A stretch of 64,000 nt of DNA from Chelonoidis abingdonii (Eukaryota > Chordata > Testudines > Testudinidae), in assembly GCF_003597395.2 (NCBI RefSeq), contig NC_133774.1, positions 36,835,616 through 36,899,615 on the forward strand, written 5' to 3'. The position numbers and the translations under genes are program-made. Under the pieces are notes generated by a model. The model saw only the letters and a program-made list of their open reading frames with translations. It was not told the origin of the DNA and ran no database searches. Below, piece after piece: positions 24,185 through 35,164 of the stretch; within the stretch, counting starts at the first letter, position 1; every line of letters starts with the position of its first letter.

Positions 24185-24822
24185 TGTAGCAGGTCATACA
24201 TGCCCCGTCCGTTTTTGGGATGGAGCACGGGTCATTAGAGGCCCGTGGGCAAGTCTGCACAATCCCTCTGGTCTCAGAGTGATGTGTCCTATCTGCCTTC
24301 TCTATCAGAGCTGTGCAGCCTAGCAGCCAGAGTCCATAGCATGGCCCTCGCAATCAGGGTTGTGGGGCCTAGTGGCCAGAGACATTAGGGCTGGTGAGGC
24401 AGGCCGCCACCCCAGGGGGGGCAGTGGCCAGGATAGGGCGTGCCAAGCCAGGGCCCTGTTGGTGGTGGGATGGGGATCCAGTCAAAATACAGCAGCCACC
24501 TCTCTGGGTTACTTCCTATCCATTTCTCTGCAGCTTGTGGTCTCGTGGCCCCCCTGGGCTCTCCTCCCTCTGTGGCATCCGGAGCCTGGAGGTCATGGGT
24601 TGCTACCATCTGGCTGGTCTCTGTATCATGGAGTGTGAGCGATCCTTCAGCAGGAGTCTACAGCACACTTCCTTCCTCTCTGGTGGTCAGCCCCAAATGA
24701 ACTGGGCTGCTCCCTTTTATACCTTACCTTCCGCCAGAGCATACCCAGCAGGGTCGAGGGGGTGGAGCTTCCTCGGCTCAAAGAGAGGAATTAACTGCAG
24801 CCCCACTGCGTTCCCCATCACA
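24185..24822 (-). mobile_element. Solo-LTR-like element, 638 bp, inside CR1
   Basis: It starts TGTAGCAGG and ends CCCATCACA, TG...CA type. It interrupts the CR1 reading between ATTTTTTAAAAGTG and CAGTGAGAGTAATTGG. The flanks AAGTG (24180-24184) and CAGTG (24823-24827) match at 4 of 5 positions. A minus-strand TATAAAAGG (24713-24721) lies about 100 bp inside the TGTGATGGGG end, giving the strand. No internal coding region remains. Open frames at 24360-24828 are incidental. Confidence 0.78.
24714..24721 (-). promoter_or_regulatory. TATAAAAG box in LTR
   Basis: TATAAAAG on the minus strand about 100 bp from the TGTGATGGGG end: a plausible LTR core promoter. Confidence 0.5.
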
Positions 24823-24970
24823 CAGTGAGAGTAATTGGAATAGCTTACCAAGGGTCATGGGAAATCTGCTATCACTGACGATATTTAAACCAAGAGTAGA
24901 TGTTTTTTCTAAACGATATGCCCTAGGAATTATTTTGTGGAAGTTCTATGGCCTGTGTTATATATTTTTC
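24823..24970 (+). mobile_element. CR1 LINE, right part after the LTR
   Basis: It resumes the CR1 C-terminus (NWNSL-like: AATTGGAATAGCTTACC) and runs through GGAAGTTCTATGGCCTG, which is shared with the CR1 tail at 46485-46500. Confidence 0.8.
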
Positions 24971-26134
24971 TGCAGGACCTGTGCCTGGCTGCCTCCTTCA
25001 GTGTGCAGGTTGGACTCTGTGCAATGTACGAGACAGAAGCCCTTCAGATCTTTGCATTATACTGGGTCAATGTCTAGTTGCAATTACCATTGTATAAGTA
25101 TGATCAAATGGATTTACTCTGAATCTACTTTGGCCTCATGAGAACACAATTGGGCCAGCAAAAGAGAGAGTTGTGGATGATGCAGGAACCTGCTCAGTGT
25201 AGGATCAGGAGTGGGGCTGCGGTTGGAAGCTGTGGCCAGGCTGTAGCTGCGGATGAGGGTGGGTGGTGCACCCTCCCTGGCCCCTGTAGGGATTGGCCTG
25301 GGCCCTGCCGCATCTCCCCCTCCTCTGCAAGATGTTCCTGTGCACCCCACAGTTTAGGGACAATGGCAACAGATGGTAACTAATAGGGAGATGTTTCTGT
25401 ACATTTTTCCATATCTTTTTAGTTTGAATCCAAGTCTTAAAACTGACTATGGATGAAAGATGCACAGTGGAAAAAAGACCATTAACTTCATGTACAAATT
25501 CTACATACGAACATTCAACCACATGCTTCTGAAACCTAAATTAGTTTCTGTTTGAGTATAGAGCTTCTGGCTGGACAAATCAGTCATTATTAGAGCGGGA
25601 CACTATTTTGTGTTCTAAACTATTGACAAAGGGGCTTTTTGGGGAAATTTCTCTACTTCAGTAGTCTGATTTTTTAAAAACAAACTTACCACCTCAATTT
25701 TTTTTCCTCTTCTTCCTCCCACCATCTCTTCCACTGTGCCACTAGAAAAGGGGGGGGGGGGGAAATCGCCACAAAGTTTAGTATATTCTTTTTGTTCAAA
25801 AGTCTCAACACTTTGTAATTTTTCATGAAAACTGAAATACAAGATTTTTTGTGCAGCTTTAGCTACTATGTTGCCTTCTAAAGGAAGAGGCAGAGGGGCT
25901 GATCATGGATACAGAGCAAGGAGTGAAAGAGTAGCACTTGTTGCAAGACAGTTGGCAATCAGAGAACATGAGTGTTCCATGGGTAAGCACGCAAGTCAGG
26001 AAGTGACAAAGGTATCAGTAAGCGCCCACATGTGGATAAATATTACGATAGGGCTTGATTACTGACTCAATCCAAGTGGGCCTTGTGGCTCCCTGATCTG
26101 AACACTTAGCTGAGGGTCAGAAGAAAGTCTCAAA
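24971..26134. other. No recognised gene
   Basis: Mixed sequence with a 13-G run at 25750-25762. Open frames around 25114-25522 are in a locally GC-rich patch and show no domain. Confidence 0.5.
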
Positions 26135-26535
26135 GGGTATGTCTACACTGCACCTGTGAGTGCACCTCCCAGCCTGGGAAGACAGACTTGTGCTAGGTTG
26201 ACTCGAGCTAGTGTGCTAAAAATAGCAGTGTGGACATTGTGGCACCTTGGACTACTGACCAAAACTTGGACCGAAGGGGATCAAGTGGGCTTGCGAGCCC
26301 ATGCTGCCACCTGAGTCACAACATCCACCTCGCTATTTTTAGCCCACTAGCTTGAGCAGAGCTAGTACGAGTGTTTTAGGGTTTCTAACCCTCCAGATTG
26401 TCCTGGAATCTCCAAGATTAATTTTTTTAACGAAAAATTGTCATGTGATGTAACCACCAGGAATACATCCAACCAAAATTGGCAACCCCAGTCTGTCTAC
26501 CCAGGCTGGCTCCTAGTTGCTGCACAGACACATCC
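26135..26535. mobile_element. Foldback element with a nested smaller element
   Basis: The left end GGGTATGTCTACACTGCACC pairs with a right end containing TGCACAGACACATCC. It is flanked by AAA on both sides (26132-26134 and 26536-26538). The GCTAAAAATAGCAGTGTGGAC / CACCTCGCTATTTTTAGC interior matches the copy at 4903-5177. The right half is interrupted by a 114-bp element at 26377-26490. Confidence 0.77.
26377..26490. mobile_element. 114-bp hAT-like MITE nested in a foldback element
   Basis: It runs from TAGGGTTTCTAACCCTCC to AATTGGCAACCCCA. The ends pair imperfectly as TAGGGTTGCCAA-type termini, the same type seen at 28026-28744. The interior GTCATGTGATG and AGGAATACATCCAACC recall a chelonian MITE. 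The flanking 8-mers match only 5 of 8. Confidence 0.6.
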
Positions 26536-26881
26536 AAAGAGCTTGGCTTGTTTAGTCTTGCAAAACAAAGGCTGAGAGGGAATGTGATTGTTCTGTAGAA
26601 CTACATCAGAGGGTTAAATACTAGAGAGGGAGAAGAGCTATTTAAGCTAAAGGATGATCTTGGCACAAGAACAAATTGATATAAACTGGCCATGAATAAG
26701 TTCAGGCTGGAAATTAGAAGAGGGTTTCTAACCATCAGAGAAGTGACATTCTGCAATCAAGAGGAGCAGTAGAGGCAATCAGTTTTCAGATGGAGCTTGA
26801 TACACTTATGAATGGGATTATATAGTGTAGCTGCCTGCAATAGCAAGTGCCTGGACTCGATGATCCAGGAGGACCCTTGCA
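26536..26881 (+). mobile_element. CR1 LINE C-terminal fragment and 3' UTR
   Basis: The forward reading gives ELGLFSLAKQRLRGNVIVL, then, past a stop, LKDDLGTRTN and KFRLEIRRGFLTIREV, the end of a CR1 protein. This is followed by UTR with CTCGATGATCCAGGAGG. Both ends are truncated. Confidence 0.8.
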
Positions 26882-28025
26882 GAGTGGTAAAGCACCAAGC
26901 TTTGATGAGACAGAAGCTGAAATGTAAAAAGGTGGAAAGCAAGTGATGGTGAGTTACATGTGCTGGATGGTTTGGGAAACTGAGAGTTATCCTAAAAATT
27001 GGAGAAGAGGTGTCATCTATTGATTCCCTAAAAAGGGGGAGCAGTTTATTTGTGATACCTGGAGAGAGGTGACACACCTATTTGTGCTGGCAATAAAAAG
27101 TGTTTTGCATTATCATTTTGAATAGGATGAAAACTGCTGTTGACAAAGTACTCAGAGAAGCAGCAGCTGGATTTTGATCTGGTAGGTTATATTTAGAACA
27201 GATTTTCACCTTGAGAAGATTTACTGAGAACTGCTGGTATTCAGAGCATAAGGTGGTTTTTAACTTCCTTGATTTTAGAAAGCATTTAATAGTGTCCACA
27301 GAGAAACCCTCTGGAAGATCCCCATAGACACTATGGAATTCCAGCAAAGATTTTTAATTTAGAATAAAATTTCTAGGACAAATCTGTAGGTTGAAGCAGG
27401 ACAGAGTGGAGACACAGAACGTTTAAATTGTTAGTGGCATAAGGCAAGGTTGCATACTATCCCCACTTCTCTTCTGCATTGCCATAGACTGCAGCTGCCA
27501 AGGACACTGGTATTGTTTGGGCGAGAGAAAAGCTGAGAGACTTGATTTTGAGATGACACAGACGTATTGGATACTAACTTGGATGGAATGAAAGACTTTT
27601 TATGACCATAAAAACAGAAGCCGCTAAAGTGGGACTTCATGTGAATGTGCAGAAGACCCAAGACCATGGAGACAGAGAATGCTGCCAACACTGGTGGATG
27701 TGTGATTAATGGAGAAGATTAGGAAAAAGTTGATGACTTTGTCTATCTTGGAAGTACAATAGCAGATAGTGGCCAGCTCACTAAAGTGAAGGTAAGAACT
27801 GGTAAAGCCACTTGATATTTTCCCATTTGTAAAATTATCTGGAAGAGTAAGAAGACAGATCTACACACTAAAATTAGATTGTATGATGCTATTGTCCTTC
27901 CAACACTACTGTATGATTAAAAAAAAGTAGAAGTAGCCAACAAAAAGCTGAATGCATTCCACTAGCATTGTTTAAGAAAAATCTTGGGAATTCATGTGGA
28001 AGTGCTGCACTACATGGATCAGCAG
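26882..28025 (+). pseudogene. Non-CR1 LINE reverse transcriptase remnant, left part
   Basis: A decayed RT readable only across frames and stops. In order: GKAPSFDE near 26890; NWRRGVI and PKKGEQF near 27000-27040; a VDKVLREAAAGF segment near 27138; motif A as FLDFRKAFNSVHRETLW near 27270-27310; motif B as SGIRQGCILSPLLF near 27434-27475; a damaged FADD-like box near 27546; then DDFVYLGSTIADSGQL and a TKIRLYDAIVLPTLLYD segment near 27733-27915. It ends at the hAT-like insertion. The order and motifs are typical of a LINE polymerase clearly unlike CR1, whose conserved C-terminal phrases are absent. The clade (RTE, I or another) is not resolved. It would have copied its RNA at a nicked target site. 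Confidence 0.8.
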
Positions 28026-28744
28026 TAAGATTGCCAGGCGTCTGTTTTTTGACTAGAACACCTTATCAAAAAGGGACCCTGGCAGCTCCGGTCGGCACCC
28101 CTGACTGGGCCATTAAAAGCCCAAGGCTAAGGCAGGCTCCCTGCCTGCCCTGGCTCCACGTGGCTCCCAGAGGCAGCCACCATGTCCCTGCATCCCCTAA
28201 ATGCATAGGCAGGCTCCGAGTGCCAGCTCCACAGCTCCGATTGGCCTGAAACTTAGACCAACTAGAGCTGCAGAGGCAGTGCTTGCGAGTGCGAGGGCAG
28301 TGCACTGAGGCTCCCTGGCCCCATACCTAGGGGCTGTAGGGACCTGGTGGCCATTTCCTGGGAGCCGCAGTAAGCACCACTCAGACCCCGCACCCCCACA
28401 TACACCCCAACTCCCTGCTCCAGCCTGGAGCCCCCTCTGCACCCAAACCTCTCATTCCTTGCCCCATCCCAGAGCCTGCATCCCCAGCCCAAGCCCTCAC
28501 CCCGTCCTGCACGCCAACTCCCTGCCCCAGCCTGGAGCCCTCTTCTGCACCCAAACCCCTCATCCCCAACCCGACCCAGAGCAAGCCCTTACCCCCTTCT
28601 GCACCCCAACCCTCTGCCTGTTGAAAGTAGGTTAGAGTGGGGGAGAGCAAGCAATGGAGGGAGGGGATGAAGTGAGCACAGGGTGGGGCCTCAGAGAAGG
28701 GGCAGGGTGTTTGGTTTTGTGCGATTGGAAAGTTGGCAACCCTA
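28026..28744. mobile_element. hAT-like non-autonomous element, 719 bp, splitting a LINE
   Basis: The left end TAAGATTGCCAGGCGTC pairs with the right end AAAGTTGGCAACCCTA (TAGGGTTGCCAAC in complement). The flanks ATCAGCAG (28018-28025) and GTCAGCAG (28745-28752) match at 7 of 8, a hAT-size target duplication. The interior is GC-rich, with repeated CACCCCAACTCCCTGC and CCCCAGCCTGGAGCCC blocks at 28395-28620. No transposase. Open frames at 28197-28842 follow this composition and are not genes. Confidence 0.87.
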
Positions 28745-28990
28745 GTCAGCAGACTGGACTCAATTAGAGAAAGACAGCTGTAGTGTTTTGGCCATGTCAC
28801 CAGGCAATCCTGTGACAGCAGCACAAGGAATGACTTAGACAAGATTCTACCTGGAGGACAAAGAATGACCTATTGCAGGATGATCAAAAACGATGCTCCC
28901 ATCATGGAGACAGCTCACAATGGAGTCAAACATCTTGCTATGGATAGACAGCAGTGGGAAAATGGATTGCTTCATGTACCACTAGGAGAT
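28745..28990 (+). pseudogene. Non-CR1 LINE remnant, right part
   Basis: Continues the LINE after the hAT-like element: SIRERQL, stop, CFGHVTRQ near 28764-28805, then ILPGGQRMTYCRMIKNDAPI near 28841-28900 and DRQQWEN near 28946. These are the C-terminal motifs of the same protein family. The 3' end is not defined. Confidence 0.75.
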
Positions 28991-30063
28991 TCTAAGTTCC
29001 AGTCCTCTACCAAACAGTTAATGATAAAAAAGTGACCAGAGAAGTAAAGAATGAAGCCAATTTTGGATCTTGAGATATAGCAGATGAAATATAAAATAAT
29101 CAGACTAGAGCTGAAAGAAATTTTTCAGTCAAATAGTTTATTTGCCAAATAAGGCAGTTTCTGGACAACCAAAACTATTCACTAAATTTTATTTGAGAAC
29201 AGTTTAGTATGAATTAAAAAAAATTTTTTTTTAAAGAGTCAAAACAGATCATTTTGACCATTTGGAAACAAAATGTTTTTACTCTGTTTTGAAGTGATAG
29301 GGGTTAGAAATTTAGCTAGATTTCTTTAATTTTTTAAAAAAAGGTAAAGACCACTTGACAATGTAACAGCCATAGCAGCAGTAGCAACAAAATCTGAAAA
29401 AAAAAATCATTTTGAATCAAATGGAATTTTGTTGGACTCAAATGAATTTTTTTGGGGGGGGAGAGGTGTTCACATTTTGTCATGTGAAACAAGAGAGTTC
29501 AGTTTTGGTTTGAACTAAAACATTTTTATTTTTTCAGATTTTTCATTTAGCCACTGATATACAGGGCCACATCCTGGTCCTACTGAATCAGTCTGAATTG
29601 TACCATTGACTTCAGCGAGACTAGGATTTGCACGGTATGTTTGTTATATTGCCAAAATTCTATTAGACCGTAACATGTCATAGTCAACACTGCAATTCCT
29701 CTCAACAATTTACAGCATTAGTGTAATGCTGCCAAATTCCACTAGATGGTGAACTTTGATCACTTTGCCACTTCTCATTGTGGAATGGGACACATGGATG
29801 GTTTAATCTGAGAAGTGTGCAAATCCAAACGGGCAAAACTAAACAGAGAACAGGGAGCACTAGGTTGAAAGAAATTGTCAGAAGAAACCTAGGAATGGGT
29901 TTTACCGTCACTGTAGTTAATCCATCTCCCCAAGAGGCTTTTGCCAGGGTGATGGAAGAATTCTCCTGTTGACCTAGCTGCATCTACATCGGAGGTTAGA
30001 TCTATAACTACAGTGCTCAGGGCAGGAAATTTTTCACTGCCTTGAGTGATGTAGCTAGTTTGA
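28991..30063. other. No recognised gene
   Basis: AT-rich with A- and T-runs and a G-run at 29454-29461. A CAGGGCCACATCCTGG-type sequence at 29561-29640, containing CCATTGACTTCAGCG, resembles an old sauropsid repeat also hinted at 54454-54541. Confidence 0.45.
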
Positions 30064-32345
30064 TAAGAACTTAAAGAATGGTCATAGTGGGTCAGACCAA
30101 AGGTCCATCTAGCCCAGTATCCTGTCTTCTGACAATGGCCAATGCCAGGTGCCCCAGAAGGAATGAACAGAACCGGTAATCATCAAGTGATCCATTCCGT
30201 GTTGCTCATTCCCAGCTTCTGGCTAACAGAGGCTAGGGACATCATCCCTGCCCATCCTGGCTAACAGCCATTGATGGACTTATCCTCCATGAATTTATCT
30301 AGTTCTTGCCCAACATTCTGTTCACATTTTTGACTGCTGCTTCATATTGAGTGGATGTTTTCAGAGAACTATTCACAACGACACCAACATCTCTTTCTTG
30401 AGTGGTAACAGTTAATTCAGACCCCATCATTTTATATGTATAGTTGGGATTAAGTTTTCCAATGTACATTACTTTGCATTTATCAACATTGAATTTCATC
30501 TGCCATTTTGTTGCACAGTCACCTGGTTTTGAGAGATCCTTTTGGAGCTCTTTTCAGTCTGCCTGGGACTTAACTATCTTGAGTAGTTTTATATCATCTG
30601 CAAATTCTGCCACCTCACTGTTTACCCCCTTTTCCAGATCATTAATTAATATGTTGAACAGACCCTGGGGGACACCACTATTTACCTCTCTTCATTTTGA
30701 AAACCAACTATTTATTCCTACGGTTTGTTTCCTACCTTTTAACCAGGTATTACTCCATAAGAGTACCTTCCCTCTTATCCCATTACTTTGTTTAAAAGCC
30801 TTTGGTGAGGGACCTGGCCAAAGACTTTCTGAAAATGTAAGTACTTTATATCCACTGGATCCCTCTTGTCTGCATGCTTGTTGACCCCCTCAAAGAATTC
30901 GAGTAGATTGGTGAGGCAAGATTTCCCTTTACCAAAACCGTATTGTCTCTTTCCCAACAAATTATGTTTATTCGACAGTTTTGTTCTTCACTATAGTTTC
31001 AACCAGTTTGCCCAGTACTGAAGTCAGGCTTACTGGCTTGCAATTGCCAGGATCACATCCGGAGTCCTTTTTAAAAATTGGCATCACTTTAACTATCCTC
31101 TACTCATGTGGAACTGAAGCTGATTTAAACGATAGGTTACAGACTTCAGTTAGTAGTTCCGCAATTTCACATTTGAGTTCCTTCAAAACTCTTGGGTGAA
31201 TACCACCTGGTCCTGGTGATGTATTACTGTTTAATTTATCAATTTGTTCCAACACGCTAATGGAACTCTAATGACACCTCAATCTGGGACGGTTCCTCCA
31301 ATTTGTCATCTAAAAAGAATGGGTCAGGTTTGGAAATCTCTCTCACATCTTCAGCCGTGAAGACCAATGCAAAGAATTCATTTTGTTTCTCCGCAGTGGT
31401 CTTATTGTCTTTGAGTGTTCCTTTAAAATCTAAATTGTCCAGTGGCCCCACTAGTAGTTTAGCAGGCTTCCTGCTTCTGAGATACTTAAAAATATATTGC
31501 TATTACTTTGAGTCTTTGGCTAGCTGTTCTTCAAATTCTTTCTTGGCCTTCCTAATTATAATTTTTACACTTCATTTGCCAGAGTTTATGCTCCTTTCTA
31601 TTTTCCTCATTAGGATTTAACTTCCACCTTTTAAAGGATGCCTTTTTGCCTCTCACTGCTTTTTTTACTTTGTTATTTAGCCAGTGTCACTTTTTTGATT
31701 CTCTTACTATGTTTTTTAAATTGGGGTATACGTTTAAGTTGAGCCTCTATTATGGTGTCTTTAAAAAGTTTCCATGCAGCTTGCAGGGATTTCATTTTTG
31801 GTGCTGTACCTTTTAATTTCTGTTTCACTAACTTCATCATATTCGTGTAGTCCCCCTTTCTAAAATTAAATGCTACAGTGTTGGGCTGATGTGGTGTTTT
31901 CCTGCAACAGGAATGTTAGATTTAAATTATATTATGGTCACCATTACCAAGCAGTCCAACTATATTCACCTCTTGGTCCAGGTCCTGTGCTCCACAAAGG
32001 ACTAAATCAAGAATTGCCTCTCCTCCAAGAAGCAGTCATTTAAGGTGTCAAGAAACTTCATCTCTGCATCCCATCCTGAGGTGACGTGTACCCAGTCAAT
32101 ATAGGGATAGTTGAAATCTCCCATTATTCCTGAGTTTTTTTTATTTTAATAGCCTCTCTAATCTCCCTGACCATATCACAGACACTATCCCCATCCTGGT
32201 CAGGTGGTCGGTAATATATCTCTACTGCTATATTCTTATTATTAGAGCATGGAATTACTATCCATAGAAATTCTATGGTACAGTTGGGTTCATTTAGGAT
32301 TTTTACTTAATTTGATTCTACACATTTTCCCCCACAAATCACGAT
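30064..32345 (-). mobile_element. CR1 LINE with endonuclease and RT remnants
   Basis: The longest CR1 copy here, about 2.3 kb, 3' end at the low coordinate (GGGTCAGACCAAAGGTCCAT near 30088). The minus strand reads from high to low coordinate: an endonuclease segment with RPPDQDGDSVCDMV near 32170-32210 and a damaged DFNYPYIDW-like box near 32100-32120; RGEAILDLVLCGAQDLDQEV near 31965-32020; VGPLDNLDFKGTLKDNKTTA, AEKQNEFFALVFTAEDV (31300-31451); RT motif A as YLHFQKVFGQVPHQ near 30810-30855; an LEKGVNSEV and FADD region near 30590-30650; and MKFNVDKCKVMYIGK at 30455-30499. Stops and shifts are frequent. In motif A the first catalytic Asp reads as His. Confidence 0.93.
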
Positions 32346-32672
32346 GTAATTTTTAAGTGTAGACCAGGCCTAGGTGTTCATCTAAGCCTGCTTCTAGGCA
32401 GCTTTACTTATATGATTGGCAAATAGCGAGCATCACATCCATTCAGACATTGGCCTCAGCAGTAATAGAAATGTAATTATACAAAAATGCAAACATTAGC
32501 TCTAGCCATCAACTGCTACACTATATTGGGTACAAATAAGTTTTCCTAGAATACCAGTCATGAAGGCTCATGTTTTTAAACAACATTTGTAGTAAAGATT
32601 TCCATTTCGTGCTGCTGTGGTTATGTCAGCACTCCAGTAGTTCCAGGCTTTTGGAATGAATTTTTTCCCTCT
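32346..32672. other. No recognised feature
   Basis: AT-rich. A short GTAGACCAGGCCTAGG stretch near 32361 resembles a Harbinger-type end but has no partner. Confidence 0.45.
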
Positions 32673-32680
32673 GCCTGAAA

Positions 32681-33051
32681 TAGGGTGACCAGATGTCCTG
32701 ATAAAATCAGGACTGTCCCAATTTTGAGGAGTTTGTCCCGCGTCCTGACCAGAGTACGGCTGGGAAGCCATTTGTCCCGATATTTTGTTTCCTGGTCTTT
32801 GGCTGCAATTCGGCGGACAGTCCTTCAGTCGCGGACGATCTTGGGCGGTATTTCAGCGGTGGGTGCTTTTGTCTTTGGCAGCAAGGTTTATTACCCATTG
32901 CCGAAATACTGACGAAGACCATCTGCGACTCAAGGGCTTTCCACCGAATTGCTGCTGAACTCACGGACTCATGAGTGTAAAAAAGCAAACCAACCAACCA
33001 TGCCCCCCCGTGGCAGTCCCAATATTTTCCCCTTAACATCTGGTCACCCTA
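32681..33051. mobile_element. hAT-like MITE, 371 bp, perfect 8-bp target duplication
   Basis: The ends TAGGGTGACCAGATGT (32681-32696) and ACATCTGGTCACCCTA (33036-33051) are a perfect 16-bp inverted repeat. GCCTGAAA flanks it exactly on both sides (32673-32680 and 33052-33059). The interior contains GGTCTTTGGCTGCAATTCGG, a module shared with 34941-35156 and, inverted, 51014-51319. No transposase. Confidence 0.95.
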
Positions 33052-33059
33052 GCCTGAAA

Positions 33060-33901
33060 ACATGACAATCTAGAGAGTGCCTTCTACCCTTGTCTAGGAG
33101 TGCTCCTGGCACCAGTAATTGGGAATGTGCCAGAAACTGTGCCAGGGTCTTCATCTCTATCTTATGAAGCCAGTTTGAATAGAGTGGAAGATACTGGGAT
33201 ACTGCTAAAACCAGTGAGAATTTAGGTTTATTTACATAAAAGGTAAAACATTTTTTGAAAAATTTAAAAGGAAAAAAACCTGTTTAGATTGGGATATTTG
33301 CAGCTGCAAATATTATTTAAAATTAAGAATGGAACTTCACACAGTTCTAAAACAAAAACAAAACCCAAAGGGTTTTGTACAGTATACAGAGACTATATAC
33401 AATGACCAGACAGCAGCATATATTTGTTACTATAAACCATAACAAATCAGTTTGACTTTTCAGTCTTCCCTATCCCATAGTTCATAAATTCAAACATAAA
33501 AACCTGTGTGGAAGCAGGTGAAAGTCAAATGATATAAGCCTAATAATGTCTTGTTTAACTTTGCTTTTTACATGGTTAGTCCACGTTTAACTAGGTAAAT
33601 ATCAGATTTATAAGGTATTTTATATATATATAAAACAACACTACCCTGTACATGATCAAATATTTTTACATGTCAAAGCAAGTGCTTCCCTAAACCCCAA
33701 ACATGAGAACAAGTAAGCAGGTGGCCACAGAGCCAGCCACACCAGCTGCTGCTCAGGTGGCCCCGGGCAGCTGGCCCCAGGTACTGCTGGAGCAGTAGTT
33801 CTGGGGCAGATGCTGCCTGGCGAGCCCTAGCACCTGGTGCCGCTGGCTTTGGCACCCCAGCAGCAGCCCCCTCCACCCAAGATTTAGTAAGGGGTATTTA
33901 T
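33060..33901. other. No recognised gene
   Basis: AT-rich sequence, GC-richer from 33720 to 33890. No domain in the open frames there. Confidence 0.5.
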
Positions 33902-33909
33902 AGTATAAA

Positions 33910-34545
33910 TAGGGCCCCACCAAATTCTCGGCCATGAAAAATGCATCATAGACTGTGAAATCTAGTCTCCCCCCTGTGATATCTTGTGTTTTGTGGGCTT
34001 TTATCGTATACCATACAGATTTCGTGAGGGAAGACCAGCATTTCTCAAATTGGGGATCCTGACCCAAAAAGAGTTTCGGGGGGGGGGGGGTCGCAAGATT
34101 ATTTTAAGGGGTGTATGTCACAGTATTGCCACTGTTACTTCTATGCTGTCTTCTGAGTTGGGTGGCCGGAGAGCGGCAGCTGTTGGCTAGACGCCCAGCT
34201 CTGAAGGCAGCACCCCATCAGCAGCAGTGCAGAAGTAAAGGTGGCAGTACCATACCAGGCCACAATTACTTCTGCGTTGCTGCCTTCAGAGCTGGGGTCC
34301 CAGCCAGCAGCCACTGCTCTCCAGCTGCCCAGCTCTGAAGGCAGCACTGCCGCCATAAGCATCACAGAAGTAAGGGTAGCAGTACCCTCCCCCCCCAAAC
34401 ACAACTCCTTTTTGGGTCAGGACCCCTACAATTACAACACCATGGCATTTCAGATTTAATTAGCTGAAATCATGAAATTTATGATTTTTAAATTCCTATG
34501 ACCGTGAAATTGACCAAAATGGACCATGAATTTGGTAGGGCCCTA
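33910..34545. mobile_element. hAT-like element, 636 bp
   Basis: The ends TAGGGCCCCACCAAATTC and GAATTTGGTAGGGCCCTA pair at 17 of 18 positions. The flanks AGTATAAA (33902-33909) and AGTAGAAG (34546-34553) match at 6 of 8. The interior has subrepeats built on CAGCTCTGAAGGCAGCA and a 12-13 bp G run near 34079-34090. A related internal module is at 59137-59420. No transposase. Confidence 0.88.
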
Positions 34546-34660
34546 AGTAGAAGTCATGGACAGGCCATAGGCCATGAATTTTTGTTTATTGTCCATGACT
34601 TTTACTTAAAATATTCATGACTAAATTGTAGCCTTAATCATGATGAAATACCATGTCAAC

Positions 34661-34689
34661 TGTGTGTGTGTGTGTGTGAGAGAGAGAGA
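34661..34689. repeat. (TG)n(AG)n microsatellite
   Basis: A TG run followed directly by an AG run. Confidence 0.95.
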
Positions 34690-34940
34690 TATCTGGAATA
34701 TTTAGGTCACTTTGTACTTATTAAAGCCAGATTCTGCATGACTCTTACATGGGCATCCAAGAGTTGGGGAGTGTGAGAGCAGCCTCAACCCTTTGTGCAA
34801 TGTGTATAAGGGCAGGGAGAATTGGAGTACCTGTGCGAAGAAAAAAAAGCAGGGACAACTCCCTCTTTATTCTCATAGGTAATTCAGAAAGGATGAGAGA
34901 GTGTGAGGCCATGACTCCTCTCACCTCAGTATTTGGCCAC

Positions 34941-35156
34941 CAGGGCCAGCTCCAGGCACCAGCACAGGAAGAAGGTGCTTGGGGCAGCAATGGGAAGGGG
35001 TGGCACGTCTGGGTCTTTGGTGGCAATTCGGCAGTGGGTCCCTCAGTCCCTCTCGGAGGGAAGAACTGGTCACAGAATTGCTGGCAAAGAATGAAGACTG
35101 CGGTTTTTTTTTTTCCTTCACCACTTGGGGCAGCAAAAAAGCTGGAGCTGGCCCTG
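34941..35156. mobile_element. hAT-like MITE, 216 bp, perfect 8-bp target duplication
   Basis: The ends CAGGGCCAGCTCCAG and CTGGAGCTGGCCCTG are a perfect 15-bp inverted repeat. TTGGCCAC flanks it exactly on both sides (34933-34940 and 35157-35164). The interior has GGTCTTTGGTGGCAATTCGG, shared with the 32681 element. Open frames of 139-144 codons across it on both strands are fortuitous. Confidence 0.95.
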
Positions 35157-35164
35157 TTGGCCAC

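Noticed and set aside
25750..25762. G-quadruplex candidate
   Set aside because: A single uninterrupted G run of 13; possible, but nothing in context suggests function.
28197..28842. Pro/Gly-rich protein gene, open on the minus strand
   Set aside because: It coincides with the C-rich repeats of the 719-bp hAT-like element, continuing slightly into LINE sequence.
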